Under the pieces are notes generated by a model, which was given only the letters and a program-made list of their open reading frames with translations, did not search any database and was not told the DNA's origin. From Massilia sp. PDC64 (lineage in GTDB: Bacteria; Pseudomonadota; Gammaproteobacteria; Burkholderiales; Burkholderiaceae_D), in assembly GCF_900101265.1 (NCBI RefSeq), contig NZ_FMZS01000001.1, positions 496,001 to 560,000 of the forward strand: a DNA stretch of 64,000 nt, in the 5' to 3' direction. Shown here in pieces: positions 52,686-64,000 of the stretch (position 1 is the stretch's first letter; each line of letters starts with the position of its first letter). Made by a program: the position numbers and the translations under genes.

Positions 52686-53043
52686 GGCATATCCTCTTCA
52701 GGTTTGGCGACGGGACCAGTCTAATAGATCGCCTGCAAAAAACTCGTAAAAATTGCGCTGCTCATCCTTGCAGATCCCTCCTGCGCGGACTCCCTCCATT
52801 CCAGTCGCCTTACAAAATCCACGGGCAAAAAGTACTCAAAATTGACGCGTAGTTGTCAAATTGTATGATGCTTTTTGAAAAATTTACGAAATACAATTTG
52901 TTTTCGACTTTGCGGATTCCGGACAGGTTCTGGTTCTTTTCATTGTCGGATCGGGGCCGGATGCATCACGCATATCCGGCAGCGATTTACATACCGATGG
53001 CACTCGCCGTCGCCATTTCGAAAATTCTTGGAGGCTTTTCTAA
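52686..53043 (+). promoter_or_regulatory. 358-bp AT-rich region: promoter and long 5' leader of the small Cys protein
   Basis: A promoter-like TTGACG (52842-52847), 16-bp spacer and TATGAT (52864-52869) predict a start near 52876, giving a leader of about 165 nt before the ATG at 53044. Within it, GCCGGATGC (52956-52964) pairs with GCATATCCGGC (52970-52980) as a hairpin with a one-base bulge. No convincing gene was found; short open frames here start upstream of the promoter or lack a ribosome-binding site. Confidence 0.6.
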
Positions 53044-53340
53044 ATGAAATTCTTGTCGACTAACTATAAAAAATATATTGCCGCCGCCGCCGCCGTATTC
53101 GCGGCAATCGCAGTCCCGGCCCAGGCCACGGACTGCACCACCGTTTGCCAGAATGCCGCCGGCCAGGCGGGCTATAACGCGGCAATGCAAGCGCAGCAAG
53201 ATGCGCTGGCATACTGCTATGCCCATTATTACGGTCAGGCTATCGGCGACTGCATGAACGGCAAAGTTCCGCAGATTCAGGCAGCTTATGATCAGGCGTA
53301 TCAGCAGACGATGACTTCGTGCATGGGTTCCTGTCACTGA
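53044..53340 (+). CDS. Small secreted six-Cys protein of unknown function
   Basis: 98 residues. N-terminal Sec signal MKFLSTNYKKYIAAAAAVFAAIAVPAQA; mature product about 70 residues. Six Cys are arranged as pairs (CTTVC near the N-terminus, two in the middle at YCYAHYYGQAIGDC, CMGSC at the end), suggesting disulfide bridges that tie a helical hairpin. The sequence is otherwise Gln/Ala rich (GYNAAMQAQQDALAYC, AAYDQAYQQTMTSC). No family recognised. GGAGG ribosome-binding site upstream. Followed by a perfect hairpin without U tract (53364-53384). Confidence 0.75.
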   Translation: MKFLSTNYKKYIAAAAAVFAAIAVPAQATDCTTVCQNAAGQAGYNAAMQAQQDALAYCYAHYYGQAIGDCMNGKVPQIQAAYDQAYQQTMTSCMGSCH

Positions 53341-53668
53341 TCCGACCGACATTTCATTGCGGTGGCGCCGGAGCATCCGGCGCCCTGTCACTTAATCCCG
53401 CCTATCCTGGACATACCAATTTACCGAACTGGGTAAATCCGCCCGACCCTTGTCGCATTCTCCGCGCTGATCCATCCGGGATTGGCCGCATCACGACACA
53501 CCATTCCATCGCCCCGGCAGAACCGATCGTGAACGTGGGCTCCGCATGCAAGGTGAATGCGTTGGCACAATATATTGCTATTTGATGGTAATTTTTGTGC
53601 TAACCTGACCTCACTTCATTGCGCACCACGTGAAGTCGTCGCTTCCCACACACTGCCAAAGGAAAAAA
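53341..53668 (+). other. 328-bp gene-free stretch with two hairpins
   Basis: GGCGCCGGA-GCA-TCCGGCGCC (53364-53384) probably ends the small Cys-protein message. A second weaker hairpin ATTTACC/GGTAAAT spans 53419-53438. The remainder should contain the promoter of the S41 peptidase gene, but no confident -35/-10 pair was identified. No supported gene. Confidence 0.5.
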
Positions 53669-54700
53669 ATGAAAAAGAAATGGATCGTCGCACCGTGTTT
53701 GCTCCTCCTGACCGCGATCGGCGCCAATGCAGCCCCGCCCGAGCCGCAGCCCGGGATTACCGTCGACAGCGCGATGCGTGTGCAAACGATCGATACGCTC
53801 GTGGCAAAGCTGAACGATCACTATGTCTTTCCCGAGAAGGCCAAACAGATCGAAGCGGTCCTGCGCCAGCGCCAGCGCGAGGGCAAGTACGATGCGATCA
53901 CGGACGGCGAACAGCTGGCAAAACAGCTCACGGACGACCTTGCCGGCGTCGTTCACGACAAGCACCTGATGGTGGGATTCGACCCCGGGCTCGTGCCGCC
54001 CGACCGTGAAGTCGGGCCGCGCCCCACGACGCTGGCCGAGTGGGAACGGATCGTTCCCCCCGATGTCCGCGATCGCGTCCTCGCGTCGAGCCTGGGCGTG
54101 GAAAAAGTCGATCGCCTGGGCCCCAGGATCGGCTACCTCGAGATTTCCGGATTCCCGCCGCCTTTCCTCGTGGCCGGAAAATATGCGGCGGCGATGGACA
54201 AGCTCGCCGACACCGACGGCCTCATCGTCGACCTGCGCAAGAACCACGGCGGTACGCCGGATGGGGTGGCTTTACTGGTCAGCTATTTCGTCGATGAGCG
54301 CACGCGCGTCAACGACATCTGGGAGCGCGATACGGGCGTCGCCACGCAGCATTGGACGGTCGATAAACTGGACGGCAAGCGCTATGGCGGCAAGAAGCCG
54401 GTCCTGATCCTGACGGGCCCGGAGACGATGTCGGCCGGCGAAGACTTCGCCTACACGATGCAGGCACTGAAACGCGCCACGTTGATCGGCGAGCGGACCT
54501 GGGGCGGCGCCCACCCCACGCGTCCCTTCCGCCTTGGCGACCATTTCTTCGCCGCTGTACCCAGTGCGCGCACCATCAGTCCCATTACCCACACCAACTG
54601 GGAGGGCGTGGGCGTCGTTCCGGATGTCGCAGCGACGCCTGACAAGGCACTCGAGATGGCGAAGGACATGCTGCAACGCCGGCTGCCCGCGACGAACTGA
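53669..54700 (+). CDS. Secreted S41-family peptidase
   Basis: 343 residues from the ATG at 53669 (MKKKWIVAPCLLLLTAIGANAA signal; AAAGGAAAA ribosome-binding site). An N-terminal helical region (TLVAKLNDHYVFPEKAKQIEAVL...DLAGVVHDKHLMVGF) is like that of the IRBP/Tsp-type S41 proteins. The catalytic core has IGYLEISGFPPP, DGLIVDLRKNHGGTPDGVALLVSYF and the nucleophile Ser in GPETMSAGEDFAYTMQALKRATLIGERTWGG. There is no PDZ domain, so it is of the shorter CtpA-unlike type. Likely periplasmic peptidase; substrates unknown. It shares a bidirectional terminator with lpdA. Confidence 0.92.
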   Translation: MKKKWIVAPCLLLLTAIGANAAPPEPQPGITVDSAMRVQTIDTLVAKLNDHYVFPEKAKQIEAVLRQRQREGKYDAITDGEQLAKQLTDDLAGVVHDKHLMVGFDPGLVPPDREVGPRPTTLAEWERIVPPDVRDRVLASSLGVEKVDRLGPRIGYLEISGFPPPFLVAGKYAAAMDKLADTDGLIVDLRKNHGGTPDGVALLVSYFVDERTRVNDIWERDTGVATQHWTVDKLDGKRYGGKKPVLILTGPETMSAGEDFAYTMQALKRATLIGERTWGGAHPTRPFRLGDHFFAAVPSARTISPITHTNWEGVGVVPDVAATPDKALEMAKDMLQRRLPATN

Positions 54701-54714
54701 CGGCGGATCCGGAA

Positions 54715-54750
54715 TAAAAAAACCGGGACACAGGGTCCCGGTTGTTTTAC
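54715..54750. terminator. Bidirectional terminator between the S41 gene and lpdA
   Basis: AACCGGGAC (54721-54729) pairs with GTCCCGGTT (54735-54743). An A tract lies on the left and GTTTTAC on the right, so the stem can work for both convergent genes. Confidence 0.88.
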
Positions 54751-54767
54751 GACGTGCAGCCTCTACA

Positions 54768-56594
54768 TCAGCGCTTGCGCGGCGGCGGCAAGTCGGTGCA
54801 GACGCCTTCGTAGGCCTCCGCCGCCATGCCAATCGACTCGCCGAGCGTCGGGTGCGGGTGGATCGTCTTGCCGATGTCCACGCCGTCCGCGCCCATCTCG
54901 ATGGCCAGCGCGATCTCGCCGATCATGTCGCCGGCGCTCGTGCCGACGATCGTGCCGCCCACGATGCGGTGGGTCTCGGCGTCGAACAGCAGCTTCGTGA
55001 AGCCTTCCGAGCGGCCGTTGGCGACGGCGCGGCCGGAGGCGGCCCACGGGAAGTGGCCCTTCTCGACCTTGATGCCCTTGGCTTTCGCTTCGTCTTCCGT
55101 CAGGCCGACCCATGCCACTTCCGGATCGGTGTACGCGACGGACGGGATCACCTTCGCATCGAAGTAGGCCTTCTCGCCGTGCGCGGCTTCCGCGGCGACG
55201 TGGGCTTCATGCACGGCCTTGTGCGCCAGCATCGGCTGGCCCACCAGGTCGCCGATGGCGAAGATGTGCGGCACGTTGGTGCGCATCTGGCCGTCGACCG
55301 GGATGAAGCCGCGGTCGGTGACCGCGACGCCCGCATTCTCGGCGCCGATCTTCTTGCCGTTCGGGCTACGGCCCACGGCCACCAGCACGAGGTCGTAGAC
55401 CTGCGCTTCCGGTGCCGGCTGGCCCGCTTCGGCGGCTTCGAACGTCACCTTGATCCCTTCCGGCAGCGCTTCCACGCCGACGGTCTTGGTCTTCAACATG
55501 ATGTTGTCGAAGCGGTGCGCGTTGAACTTCTGCCAGACCTTGACGGCCTCGCGGTCCGCGCCCTGCATCAGGCCATCCATCATCTCGACGACGTCGATGC
55601 GCGCACCCAGCGTCGAGTACACGGTCGCCATTTCCAGGCCGATGATGCCGCCGCCGATGACGAGCATGCGCTTCGGCACCTGGCGCAGTTCGAGCGCGCC
55701 GGTGGAGTCGACGATACGCGGATCTTCCGGGACGAACGGCAGCTTCACGACGGACGAACCGGCCGCGATGATCGCCTTCTGGAACGCGACGACCTTCTTC
55801 GCGCCGTCGGCACCGGTGACCTCGATGTGGTTCGGGCTCAGGAACTTGCCGACGCCCTGGACGACGTTGACCTTGCGCGACTTGGCCATGCCGGCCAGGC
55901 CGCCCGTCATCGTCTTGATGACCTTGTCCTTGTACGCGCGCAGCTTGTCGATGTCGATCTCGGGCTTCGCGAACGACACGCCCAGGTCGCCGAAGTGCGC
56001 CGTCTCGTCGATGATGTGCGCCACGTGCAGCAGCGCCTTCGACGGGATGCAGCCCACGTTCAGGCACACGCCGCCCAGCGTCGCGTACTTCTCGACGAGG
56101 ACGGTGTTCATGCCCAGGTCGGCCGAGCGGAAGGCGGCCGAGTAGCCGCCGGGGCCGGCGCCCAGCACCATCATTTCGCATTCGATGTCGACCGGGCCGC
56201 TGTAGCTGGCCGCGTTCGGGATCGGTGCGGCGGGTGCCGACGGGGTCGGGTGGGCCGGCGCGTACGAATCGGCCGGCTTGTTGGCCGGTGCCTGCGCAGC
56301 AGCGGGTGCCGCGGCCGGCGCCGGGGCGGCGGCAGGTGCAGCACCTGCGCCCGCGCCGGCTTCATCGACGGTCAGCAGCAGCGAGCCTTCGCTCACCTTG
56401 TCGCCGACCTTGACCTTCAGTTCCTGCACGACGCCGGCGTGGGTCGACGGGATCTCCATGCTGGCCTTGTCCGATTCGACAGTGACCAGCGACTGGTCGA
56501 CCTTGATGGTGTCGCCGGGCTTGACCATCAGCTCGATGATTTCGACGTCCTTGAAATCGCCGATATTCGGGACTTTGACTTCAACGGTGCTCAT
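54768..56594 (-). CDS. lpdA: Dihydrolipoyl dehydrogenase (E3) with N-terminal lipoyl domain
   Basis: 608 residues, longer than plain E3 (about 475) because residues 1-80 form a lipoyl domain with Lys43 in ESDKASM. An Ala/Pro linker (about 82-130) follows. The flavoprotein part has the FAD motif MVLGAGPGGYSAAFRSADLG, the redox disulfide GGVCLNVGCIPSK, the NAD-binding GGGIIGLEMATVYSTLG, and the C-terminal HPHPTLGES that supplies the catalytic His. It reoxidises dihydrolipoamide with NAD+ in the pyruvate dehydrogenase complex. It lies 9 nt after aceF. The lipoyl-E3 arrangement is known in betaproteobacteria. Confidence 0.97.
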   Translation of the reverse strand: MSTVEVKVPNIGDFKDVEIIELMVKPGDTIKVDQSLVTVESDKASMEIPSTHAGVVQELKVKVGDKVSEGSLLLTVDEAGAGAGAAPAAAPAPAAAPAAAQAPANKPADSYAPAHPTPSAPAAPIPNAASYSGPVDIECEMMVLGAGPGGYSAAFRSADLGMNTVLVEKYATLGGVCLNVGCIPSKALLHVAHIIDETAHFGDLGVSFAKPEIDIDKLRAYKDKVIKTMTGGLAGMAKSRKVNVVQGVGKFLSPNHIEVTGADGAKKVVAFQKAIIAAGSSVVKLPFVPEDPRIVDSTGALELRQVPKRMLVIGGGIIGLEMATVYSTLGARIDVVEMMDGLMQGADREAVKVWQKFNAHRFDNIMLKTKTVGVEALPEGIKVTFEAAEAGQPAPEAQVYDLVLVAVGRSPNGKKIGAENAGVAVTDRGFIPVDGQMRTNVPHIFAIGDLVGQPMLAHKAVHEAHVAAEAAHGEKAYFDAKVIPSVAYTDPEVAWVGLTEDEAKAKGIKVEKGHFPWAASGRAVANGRSEGFTKLLFDAETHRIVGGTIVGTSAGDMIGEIALAIEMGADGVDIGKTIHPHPTLGESIGMAAEAYEGVCTDLPPPRKR

Positions 56595-56603
56595 GGGCTC
56601 TCC

Positions 56604-57938
56604 TTACAGCAGCGTCTTGCGCAGGTCGGCCAGGACATCGGCCAGGTAGGTCGTGAAGCGGGCGCCGGCGGCACCGTCGATCACGCGGTGATCGAACGAC
56701 AGCGACAGCGGCAGCATCAGGCGCGGCTGGAATGCCTTGCCGTCCCATACCGGTTTCATCTGCGACTTCGACAGGCCCAGGATGGCCACTTCCGGCGCGT
56801 TGATGATCGGGGTGAACGCGGTACCGCCCAGGCCACCCAGCGACGAGATCGTGAAGGTCGCGCCCTGCATGTTCGCCGGCGACAGCTTGCCTTCGCGCGC
56901 CTGCGCCGACAGCTCGCCCATTTCGGTGGCGATCTGCGACACGGACTTCTTGTCGGCATCCTTGATGACCGGGACGACGAGGCCGTTCGGCGTGTCGGCC
57001 GCGAAGCCGATGTTGTAGTACTTCTTGAGGATCAGCTGGCCGTTGGCTTCGTCCAGCGACGCATTAAAGGCCGGGAACTTCTTCAGCGCGGCGACGGACG
57101 CCTTGATCACGAACGCCAGCATGGTCAGCTTGACCGGCGACTTGGCTTTCGCGTACGCGGCGTTCGATTCGACGCGCAGTTCTTCCAGTTCGGTGACGTC
57201 GGCTTCTTCGAACTGCGTCACGTGCGGGATCATGACCCAGTTGCGGTGCAGGTTCGGGCCGGAGATCTTCTTGATACGCGACAGCGGCTGGGTTTCCGTT
57301 TCGCCGAACTTGGAGAAGTCCAGCGACGGCCACGGCAACAGGTTCAGGCCTGCGCCACCGCCGGCAGCGGCCGGCGCGGCCGTCGGGCCGGCGGCCAGCG
57401 CCGACTTGACGAAGCCCTGCACGTCCTGCTGGGTGATGCGGCCCTTCGGACCGGAACCCTTCACCTTGTTCAGGTCGACGCCCAGTTCGCGCGCGAACTT
57501 GCGCACGGACGGCGAGGCGTGGGCCGAGGCGAAGCTTGCTGCGGGCGCGGCGGCAGCAGCGGGTGCCGCGGCAGGTGCCGGAGCCGGAGCCGGTGCTGCG
57601 GCAGGTGCCGGTGCCGGGGCCGGAGCAGGCGCCGCGGCCGGTGCGGGTGCGGCGGCAGCCGGTGCCGGGGCAGCTTCCGCGGCCGGCGCGGCAGCACCGG
57701 CAGCTTCCTCGAGCAGCAGCACGAGCGAACCTTCGGCGACCTTGTCGCCGACCTTGACTTTCAATTCCTTCACGACGCCCGCATGGCTGGACGGGATCTC
57801 CATGCTGGCCTTGTCCGATTCCACCGTGATCAGCGACTGGTCGACCTTGATCGTGTCGCCCGGCTTGACCATCAGTTCGATGACTTCGACTTCCTTGAAG
57901 TCGCCGATGTCGGGGACTTTGACTTCCACAATGCTCAT
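56604..57938 (-). CDS. aceF: Dihydrolipoamide acetyltransferase (E2) of pyruvate dehydrogenase
   Basis: 444 residues. A single lipoyl domain (1-78, Lys43 in ESDKASM) is joined by a very Ala/Pro-rich flexible linker (about 80-138). A peripheral-subunit-binding domain follows ([37 protein letters not shown]). The catalytic domain has [33 protein letters not shown] and the active-site [18 protein letters not shown]. It transfers the acetyl group to CoA and forms the complex core. A strong hairpin separates it from aceE, 87 nt upstream. Confidence 0.97.
   Translation of the reverse strand: MSIVEVKVPDIGDFKEVEVIELMVKPGDTIKVDQSLITVESDKASMEIPSSHAGVVKELKVKVGDKVAEGSLVLLLEEAAGAAAPAAEAAPAPAAAAPAPAAAPAPAPAPAPAAAPAPAPAPAAAPAAAAAPAASFASAHASPSVRKFARELGVDLNKVKGSGPKGRITQQDVQGFVKSALAAGPTAAPAAAGGGAGLNLLPWPSLDFSKFGETETQPLSRIKKISGPNLHRNWVMIPHVTQFEEADVTELEELRVESNAAYAKAKSPVKLTMLAFVIKASVAALKKFPAFNASLDEANGQLILKKYYNIGFAADTPNGLVVPVIKDADKKSVSQIATEMGELSAQAREGKLSPANMQGATFTISSLGGLGGTAFTPIINAPEVAILGLSKSQMKPVWDGKAFQPRLMLPLSLSFDHRVIDGAAGARFTTYLADVLADLRKTLL
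57536..57705. repeat. Low-complexity Ala/Pro-coding repeat (aceF linker)
   Basis: Short GCGGCAGGTGCCGG-like units recur across the E2 linker and encode [12 protein letters not shown] repeats. Length variation by slippage would be tolerated because the linker only needs to be flexible. Confidence 0.8.
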
Positions 57939-57976
57939 AGTGTGTTAGCTCCGTATTATTGTCAGCTCAATCATAC

Positions 57977-58013
57977 GTTGCCCCCGCCCGGATGGCCATC
58001 CGGCGGGGGCAAC
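57977..58013. other. Strong intercistronic hairpin between aceE and aceF
   Basis: GTTGCCCCCG (57977-57986) pairs with CGGGGGCAAC (58004-58013) and CCGGATGG (57988-57995) directly with CCATCCGG (57996-58003). One C is bulged, giving about 18 bp of stem. No U tract follows in the minus direction, so it is more likely an RNA processing or stability element, or a partial attenuator, than a full terminator. Confidence 0.75.
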
Positions 58014-58025
58014 GGGCTTAGAGCA

Positions 58026-60722
<2,697 letters not shown>

Positions 60723-60815
60723 TTGCTACGTCTCCTTGAGTGTGGTGCCCCACCCGATCCCGTTTATCCCGGACGTTTGGTGGCGAAAAGACTATCCCTT
60801 GAATAAAGCCTGTCG

Positions 60816-60844
60816 ATTCTACCAGTGGAGCACGCAATTTTCAA
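60816..60844 (-). promoter_or_regulatory. Sigma-70 promoter of the aceE-aceF-lpdA operon
   Basis: On the minus strand TTGAAA (60844-60839), a 17-bp spacer and TAGAAT (60821-60816) predict a start about 90 nt upstream of the aceE ATG. Immediately upstream is an imperfect palindrome TATGAAAT-cga-ATATCATA (60850-60868 region), a possible regulator site. Confidence 0.75.
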
Positions 60845-60979
60845 AATATGATATTCGATTTCATAATGTGAGATGGAGGCCATGTGAGGCGCATGAAATG
60901 CGGGTTCTGCCCGACACAGGCACGTCGATAAATATGACAACGAACGCCTCCGGGCGGCGCGCGATACCCTTGTGGCACG

Positions 60980-60985
60980 TATAAT
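60980..60985 (+). promoter_or_regulatory. folD promoter -10 box
   Basis: A perfect TATAAT lies 31 bp upstream of the folD ATG. No good -35 hexamer is found at 16-18 bp, so an activator may assist, or the promoter may be weak. Confidence 0.55.
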
Positions 60986-61016
60986 TTCGTTTTTGTCCAG
61001 CACACGAGTCCCTGCC

Positions 61017-61874
61017 ATGACCGCCCAACTGATCGACGGAGTCAAACTTTCCCAACAACTGCGCGCCGACATCGCCGCCCGCACCGCTGCCCTCACCGCC
61101 GCCGGTAACCGGCCGGGCCTGGCCGTGATCATCGTCGGCGACGATCCGGCCAGTCACGTCTACGTGCGCAACAAGGTCAAGGCCTGCGGCGACGTGGGCT
61201 TCCACTCCGTGCTGGAAAAGTACGAGGCCGATTTTTCGGAACAGGCCCTGCTCGACCGTATCGCCGCGCTGAACGCGGATCCGGCCATCCACGGCATCCT
61301 CGTGCAGATGCCGCTGCCGAAACACATCGACGCATCGAAAGTCATCGAAGCCATCGCGACCAGCAAGGACGTGGACGGCTACTCGGTGCTGTCCGCCGGC
61401 GAACTGATGGCCGGCCTGGAAGGCTTCCGCCCGTGCACGCCGTACGGCTGCATGAAGCTGATCGAGACGACCGGCGTCGACCTGCGCGGCAAGCATGCCG
61501 TCGTCATCGGCCGCAGCAACACGGTCGGCAAGCCGATGGCGCTGCTGCTCTTGCAACAGAATGCCACCGTCACCATCTGCCATAGCGGTACGCCGGACCT
61601 GGGCTACCACACCCGCCAGGCGGACGTCGTCGTGGCCGCCGTCGGCCGCCGCAACACGCTGACGGGCGACATGGTCAAGCCGGGCGCCATCGTCATCGAC
61701 GTGGGCATCAACCGCAACGACGAGGGCAAGCTGTGCGGCGACGTCGACTTCGACAGCGTCAAGGAAGTCGCCGGCCACATCACGCCGGTGCCGGGTGGCG
61801 TGGGTCCGATGACCATCACCATGCTGCTCATGAATACGCTGGAGTCGGCCGAGCGCGTGGCCAAGCGCGCATAA
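61017..61874 (+). CDS. folD: Methylenetetrahydrofolate dehydrogenase/cyclohydrolase
   Basis: 285 residues from the ATG at 61017 ([19 protein letters not shown]). Signatures: [22 protein letters not shown] with the catalytic Lys and Tyr, [28 protein letters not shown]-binding [26 protein letters not shown], and [18 protein letters not shown]. It is a bifunctional cytosolic enzyme interconverting 5,10-methylene- and 10-formyl-tetrahydrofolate, supplying one-carbon units for purines and formyl-Met. Divergent from aceE. prlC starts 59 nt downstream on the same strand and may be cotranscribed. Confidence 0.97.
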   Translation: MTAQLIDGVKLSQQLRADIAARTAALTAAGNRPGLAVIIVGDDPASHVYVRNKVKACGDVGFHSVLEKYEADFSEQALLDRIAALNADPAIHGILVQMPLPKHIDASKVIEAIATSKDVDGYSVLSAGELMAGLEGFRPCTPYGCMKLIETTGVDLRGKHAVVIGRSNTVGKPMALLLLQQNATVTICHSGTPDLGYHTRQADVVVAAVGRRNTLTGDMVKPGAIVIDVGINRNDEGKLCGDVDFDSVKEVAGHITPVPGGVGPMTITMLLMNTLESAERVAKRA

Positions 61875-61933
61875 ACGCCTTGAACGGCTGGCCCGGTTAA
61901 GATGGCGGTGAGATTGAATAAAGGACTCTATAT

Positions 61934-64000
61934 ATGACGACCGAAACGACCAATCCCCTCCTCGACTTTTCCGGGCTGCCCCGGTTCGACCTGATCCGAC
62001 CGGAGCACGTCACGCCCGCGATCGAGCAGCTGATCGCGGAAGCACGCGACGCCGTCCGCCAGGCCGAAGCGCCGGCGGATACCGTCACCTGGGACAACTT
62101 CGTCGTCCCGCTCGAGGAAGCGACGGAACGCCTCGGCCGTGCCTGGGGCGTGGTCAACCACCTGAACCACGTGATGGACACGCCCGAGCTGCGTGCCACC
62201 TACAACGAGAACCAGCCGAAGGTCACCGAGTTCTGGACGGAGCTGGGCCAGAACGAGGCGCTGTTCGGCAAATACAAGCAGCTGCGTGCGAGCCCCGACT
62301 TCGCGAACCTGACCCCGGCCCGCAAACGCATCGTCGAGAACGCCCTGCGCGACTTCCGCCTGGGCGGCGCCGAGCTGCCGGAAAAACAGAAGCAGCGCTT
62401 CGCCGAGATCCAGGAAGAGCAGGCGAAACTGTCCACGCGCTTTTCGGAAAACGTGCTCGACGCGACCAACGACTACAAACTGCTCGTCACGGACGAAGCC
62501 GACCTGTCCGGCCTGCCGGACGACGTGAAAGCCGCCGCACGTGCCGCGGCCGAGCGCGACGGCAAACAGGGCTGGCAATTCAGCCTGCACTTCCCGTCCT
62601 ACTTCCCGATCCTGCAATTCGCCGACAAGCGCGAGCTGCGCGAGCAGATCTACCGCGCCAACGCCACCAAGGCGTCCGAGATGGGCACCGTGTTCTCCGA
62701 GCTGGAAAAGTGGGACAACACGGGCAACATCGCCCAACTCTTGAGGCTGCGCGACGAGGAAGCGAAGCTGCTGGACTTCCAGAGTTTCGCCCACGTCTCG
62801 CTCGAACCGAAGATGGCCGAGACGCCGGAACACGTGATCGAGTTCCTGGAAGACCTCGCACGCCGCGCCCGTCCATACGCCGAGAAGGACCTGGCCGAGC
62901 TGCGCGCGTTCGCAAAGGACGAGCTGGGCATCGACGACATGCAGGCCTGGGACGTGACCTATGCGTCGGAAAAACTGCGCGAGAAGCGCTACGCCTTCTC
63001 CGCGCAGGAAGTGAAGGAATACTTCCCGGAGCCGAAGGTCGTCGCCGGCCTGTTCGGGCTGATCTCGAAGCTGTTCGACGTGACGATTTCTCCGGACGAC
63101 GCACCCGTGTGGCATCCGGACGTGCGCTTCTACCGTATCGAGAAGAACGGTCAACTCATCGGCCAGTTCTACCTGGACCTGTACGCGCGCCCCGGCAAAG
63201 GCCAGGGCGCGTGGATGGACGACGCACGCGGCCGCAGGCTCACCACGGGCGGCATCGTGCAGACGCCGATCGCCTACCTGACCTGCAACTTCACGCCGCC
63301 GGCGGAAGTGGACGGCAAGCTGCAGCCGTCGCTGTTCACGCACGACGAGGTCACGACGCTGTTCCACGAATTCGGCCACGGCCTGCACCACATGCTGACG
63401 GAAGTGGACGAGCTGTCCGTGTCCGGCATCTCGGGCGTGGAATGGGATGCCGTCGAGCTGCCGTCCCAGTTCATGGAAAACTTCTGCTGGGAGTGGGACG
63501 TCCTGCAAGGCATGACGGCGCACGTGAAGACGGGCGAGCCGCTGCCGCGCGAACTCTACGACAAGATGCTCGCGGCGAAGAACTTCCAGTCCGGCATGCA
63601 GACGCTGCGCCAGGTCGAGTTCTCGCTGATCGACATGCACCTGCACTACGACTTCGACCCGAACAGCCAGAAGACCGTGCAGGAGCTCGTCGACGAGGTG
63701 CGCAACAAGTTCGCCGTGCTGATCCCGCCGTCGTTCAACCGCTTCCAGCATTCGTTCGGCCACATCTTCGCGGGCGGTTACGCGGCCGGCTACTACAGCT
63801 ACAAATGGGCCGAGGTGCTGTCGGCGGACGCGTATGCCGCGTTCGAGGAAGCCGTTGAGGCGGGTGGCGGACAGCTGCTCGACGAGACGGGCAAGCGCTT
63901 CCACCGCGAGATCCTGGCCGTGGGTGGTTCGCGCCCGGCGCTCGAATCGTTCAAGGCCTTCCGCGGCCGCGAACCGAAGATCGACGCGCTGCTGCGCCAT
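61934..64000 (+). CDS. prlC: Oligopeptidase A, M3 family (3' end beyond window)
   Basis: 689 residues are visible from the ATG at 61934 (MTTETTNPLLDFSGLPRFDLIRPEHVTPAIEQL). The end of the gene lies past the window edge, within a few codons judging by the family's 680-700 residue length. The zinc site HEFGH is at residues 478-482 in TLFHEFGHGLHHMLTEVDELSVSGISGVEWDAVELPSQFMENF, with the third-ligand Glu in the EWDAVELPSQ helix. The C-terminus reads HIFAGGYAAGYYSYKWAEVLSADAYAAF. It is a cytosolic thimet-type oligopeptidase that degrades signal peptides and small peptides. Confidence 0.97.
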   Translation, partial: MTTETTNPLLDFSGLPRFDLIRPEHVTPAIEQLIAEARDAVRQAEAPADTVTWDNFVVPLEEATERLGRAWGVVNHLNHVMDTPELRATYNENQPKVTEFWTELGQNEALFGKYKQLRASPDFANLTPARKRIVENALRDFRLGGAELPEKQKQRFAEIQEEQAKLSTRFSENVLDATNDYKLLVTDEADLSGLPDDVKAAARAAAERDGKQGWQFSLHFPSYFPILQFADKRELREQIYRANATKASEMGTVFSELEKWDNTGNIAQLLRLRDEEAKLLDFQSFAHVSLEPKMAETPEHVIEFLEDLARRARPYAEKDLAELRAFAKDELGIDDMQAWDVTYASEKLREKRYAFSAQEVKEYFPEPKVVAGLFGLISKLFDVTISPDDAPVWHPDVRFYRIEKNGQLIGQFYLDLYARPGKGQGAWMDDARGRRLTTGGIVQTPIAYLTCNFTPPAEVDGKLQPSLFTHDEVTTLFHEFGHGLHHMLTEVDELSVSGISGVEWDAVELPSQFMENFCWEWDVLQGMTAHVKTGEPLPRELYDKMLAAKNFQSGMQTLRQVEFSLIDMHLHYDFDPNSQKTVQELVDEVRNKFAVLIPPSFNRFQHSFGHIFAGGYAAGYYSYKWAEVLSADAYAAFEEAVEAGGGQLLDETGKRFHREILAVGGSRPALESFKAFRGREPKIDALLRH

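Noticed and set aside
52853..53047. 64-codon ORF upstream of the small Cys protein
   Set aside because: It starts upstream of the predicted transcription start, has no ribosome-binding site and overlaps the promoter.
53562..53580. Sigma-54 promoter (TGGCAC...TTGC) before the S41 peptidase gene
   Set aside because: The distance between the GG and GC elements is one base longer than the strict 10-bp spacing of sigma-54 promoters.

Overview
The window is about 66% GC and looks like chromosome of a betaproteobacterium of the Oxalobacteraceae, most like Massilia or Telluria. This is an inference from gene content. It rests on an 898-residue homodimeric pyruvate dehydrogenase E1 followed by an E2 and an E3 that both carry a lipoyl domain, a monomeric NADP isocitrate dehydrogenase, a DUF1840 protein, two VPEP-type PEP-CTERM proteins and a large secreted polysaccharide-degrading repertoire. 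No rRNA, tRNA, insertion sequence, integrase or CRISPR array was seen.

Layout. 1-5.0 kb (minus strand): a GH31 alpha-glucosidase cut by the window edge, an HDOD protein, an LEA-like BON protein and a secreted HEIGH metalloprotein. 5.1-8.4 kb: an AraC/cupin regulator divergent from an MFS exporter and a CurA-like reductase. 8.4-11.9 kb (minus): a chemoreceptor and an M49-type peptidase. 11.9-17 kb: an EmrAB-type tripartite MFS pump divergent from its probable TetR repressor. 17-22.6 kb (plus): a small coupled leader/ORF pair, an ArsR-SRPBCC fusion, a GFA-like protein, a DUF2141 protein, a Tat-exported carotenoid oxygenase and a LytS/LytTR two-component pair. 22.9-25.1 kb: icd.

25.2-29.5 kb: a pectin locus, with a PEP-CTERM protein and a secreted pectate lyase-pectinesterase fusion behind a pair of GntR-like palindromes. 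29.5-35 kb: a DUF4139 protein, aquaporin Z, an amidohydrolase, a CCXG-type PEP-CTERM protein and an HIBADH-family dehydrogenase. 35.3-52.3 kb: two paralogous secreted alginate-lyase-family enzymes in direct orientation. Between them lie a K+ channel, an Hcp/amidase-effector/immunity cassette, a five-gene RND pump plus two-component operon, and a TPR protein. 52.3-54.7 kb: a DUF1840 protein, a small secreted Cys protein and an S41 peptidase. 54.8-60.7 kb (minus): aceE-aceF-lpdA. 61-64 kb (plus): folD and the 5' part of prlC.

Most notable observations. (1) The two alginate-lyase genes share a 5' leader with a compensatory-substituted hairpin and a 44-nt block that differs at one position, which is a candidate undescribed cis-regulatory RNA. 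(2) There is a compact, lower-GC Hcp-amidase-immunity cassette with no other type VI genes nearby. (3) Several plausible operators, a nearly leaderless ArsR-family promoter and hairpins in untranslated regions were found by eye. All of these need computational or experimental confirmation.
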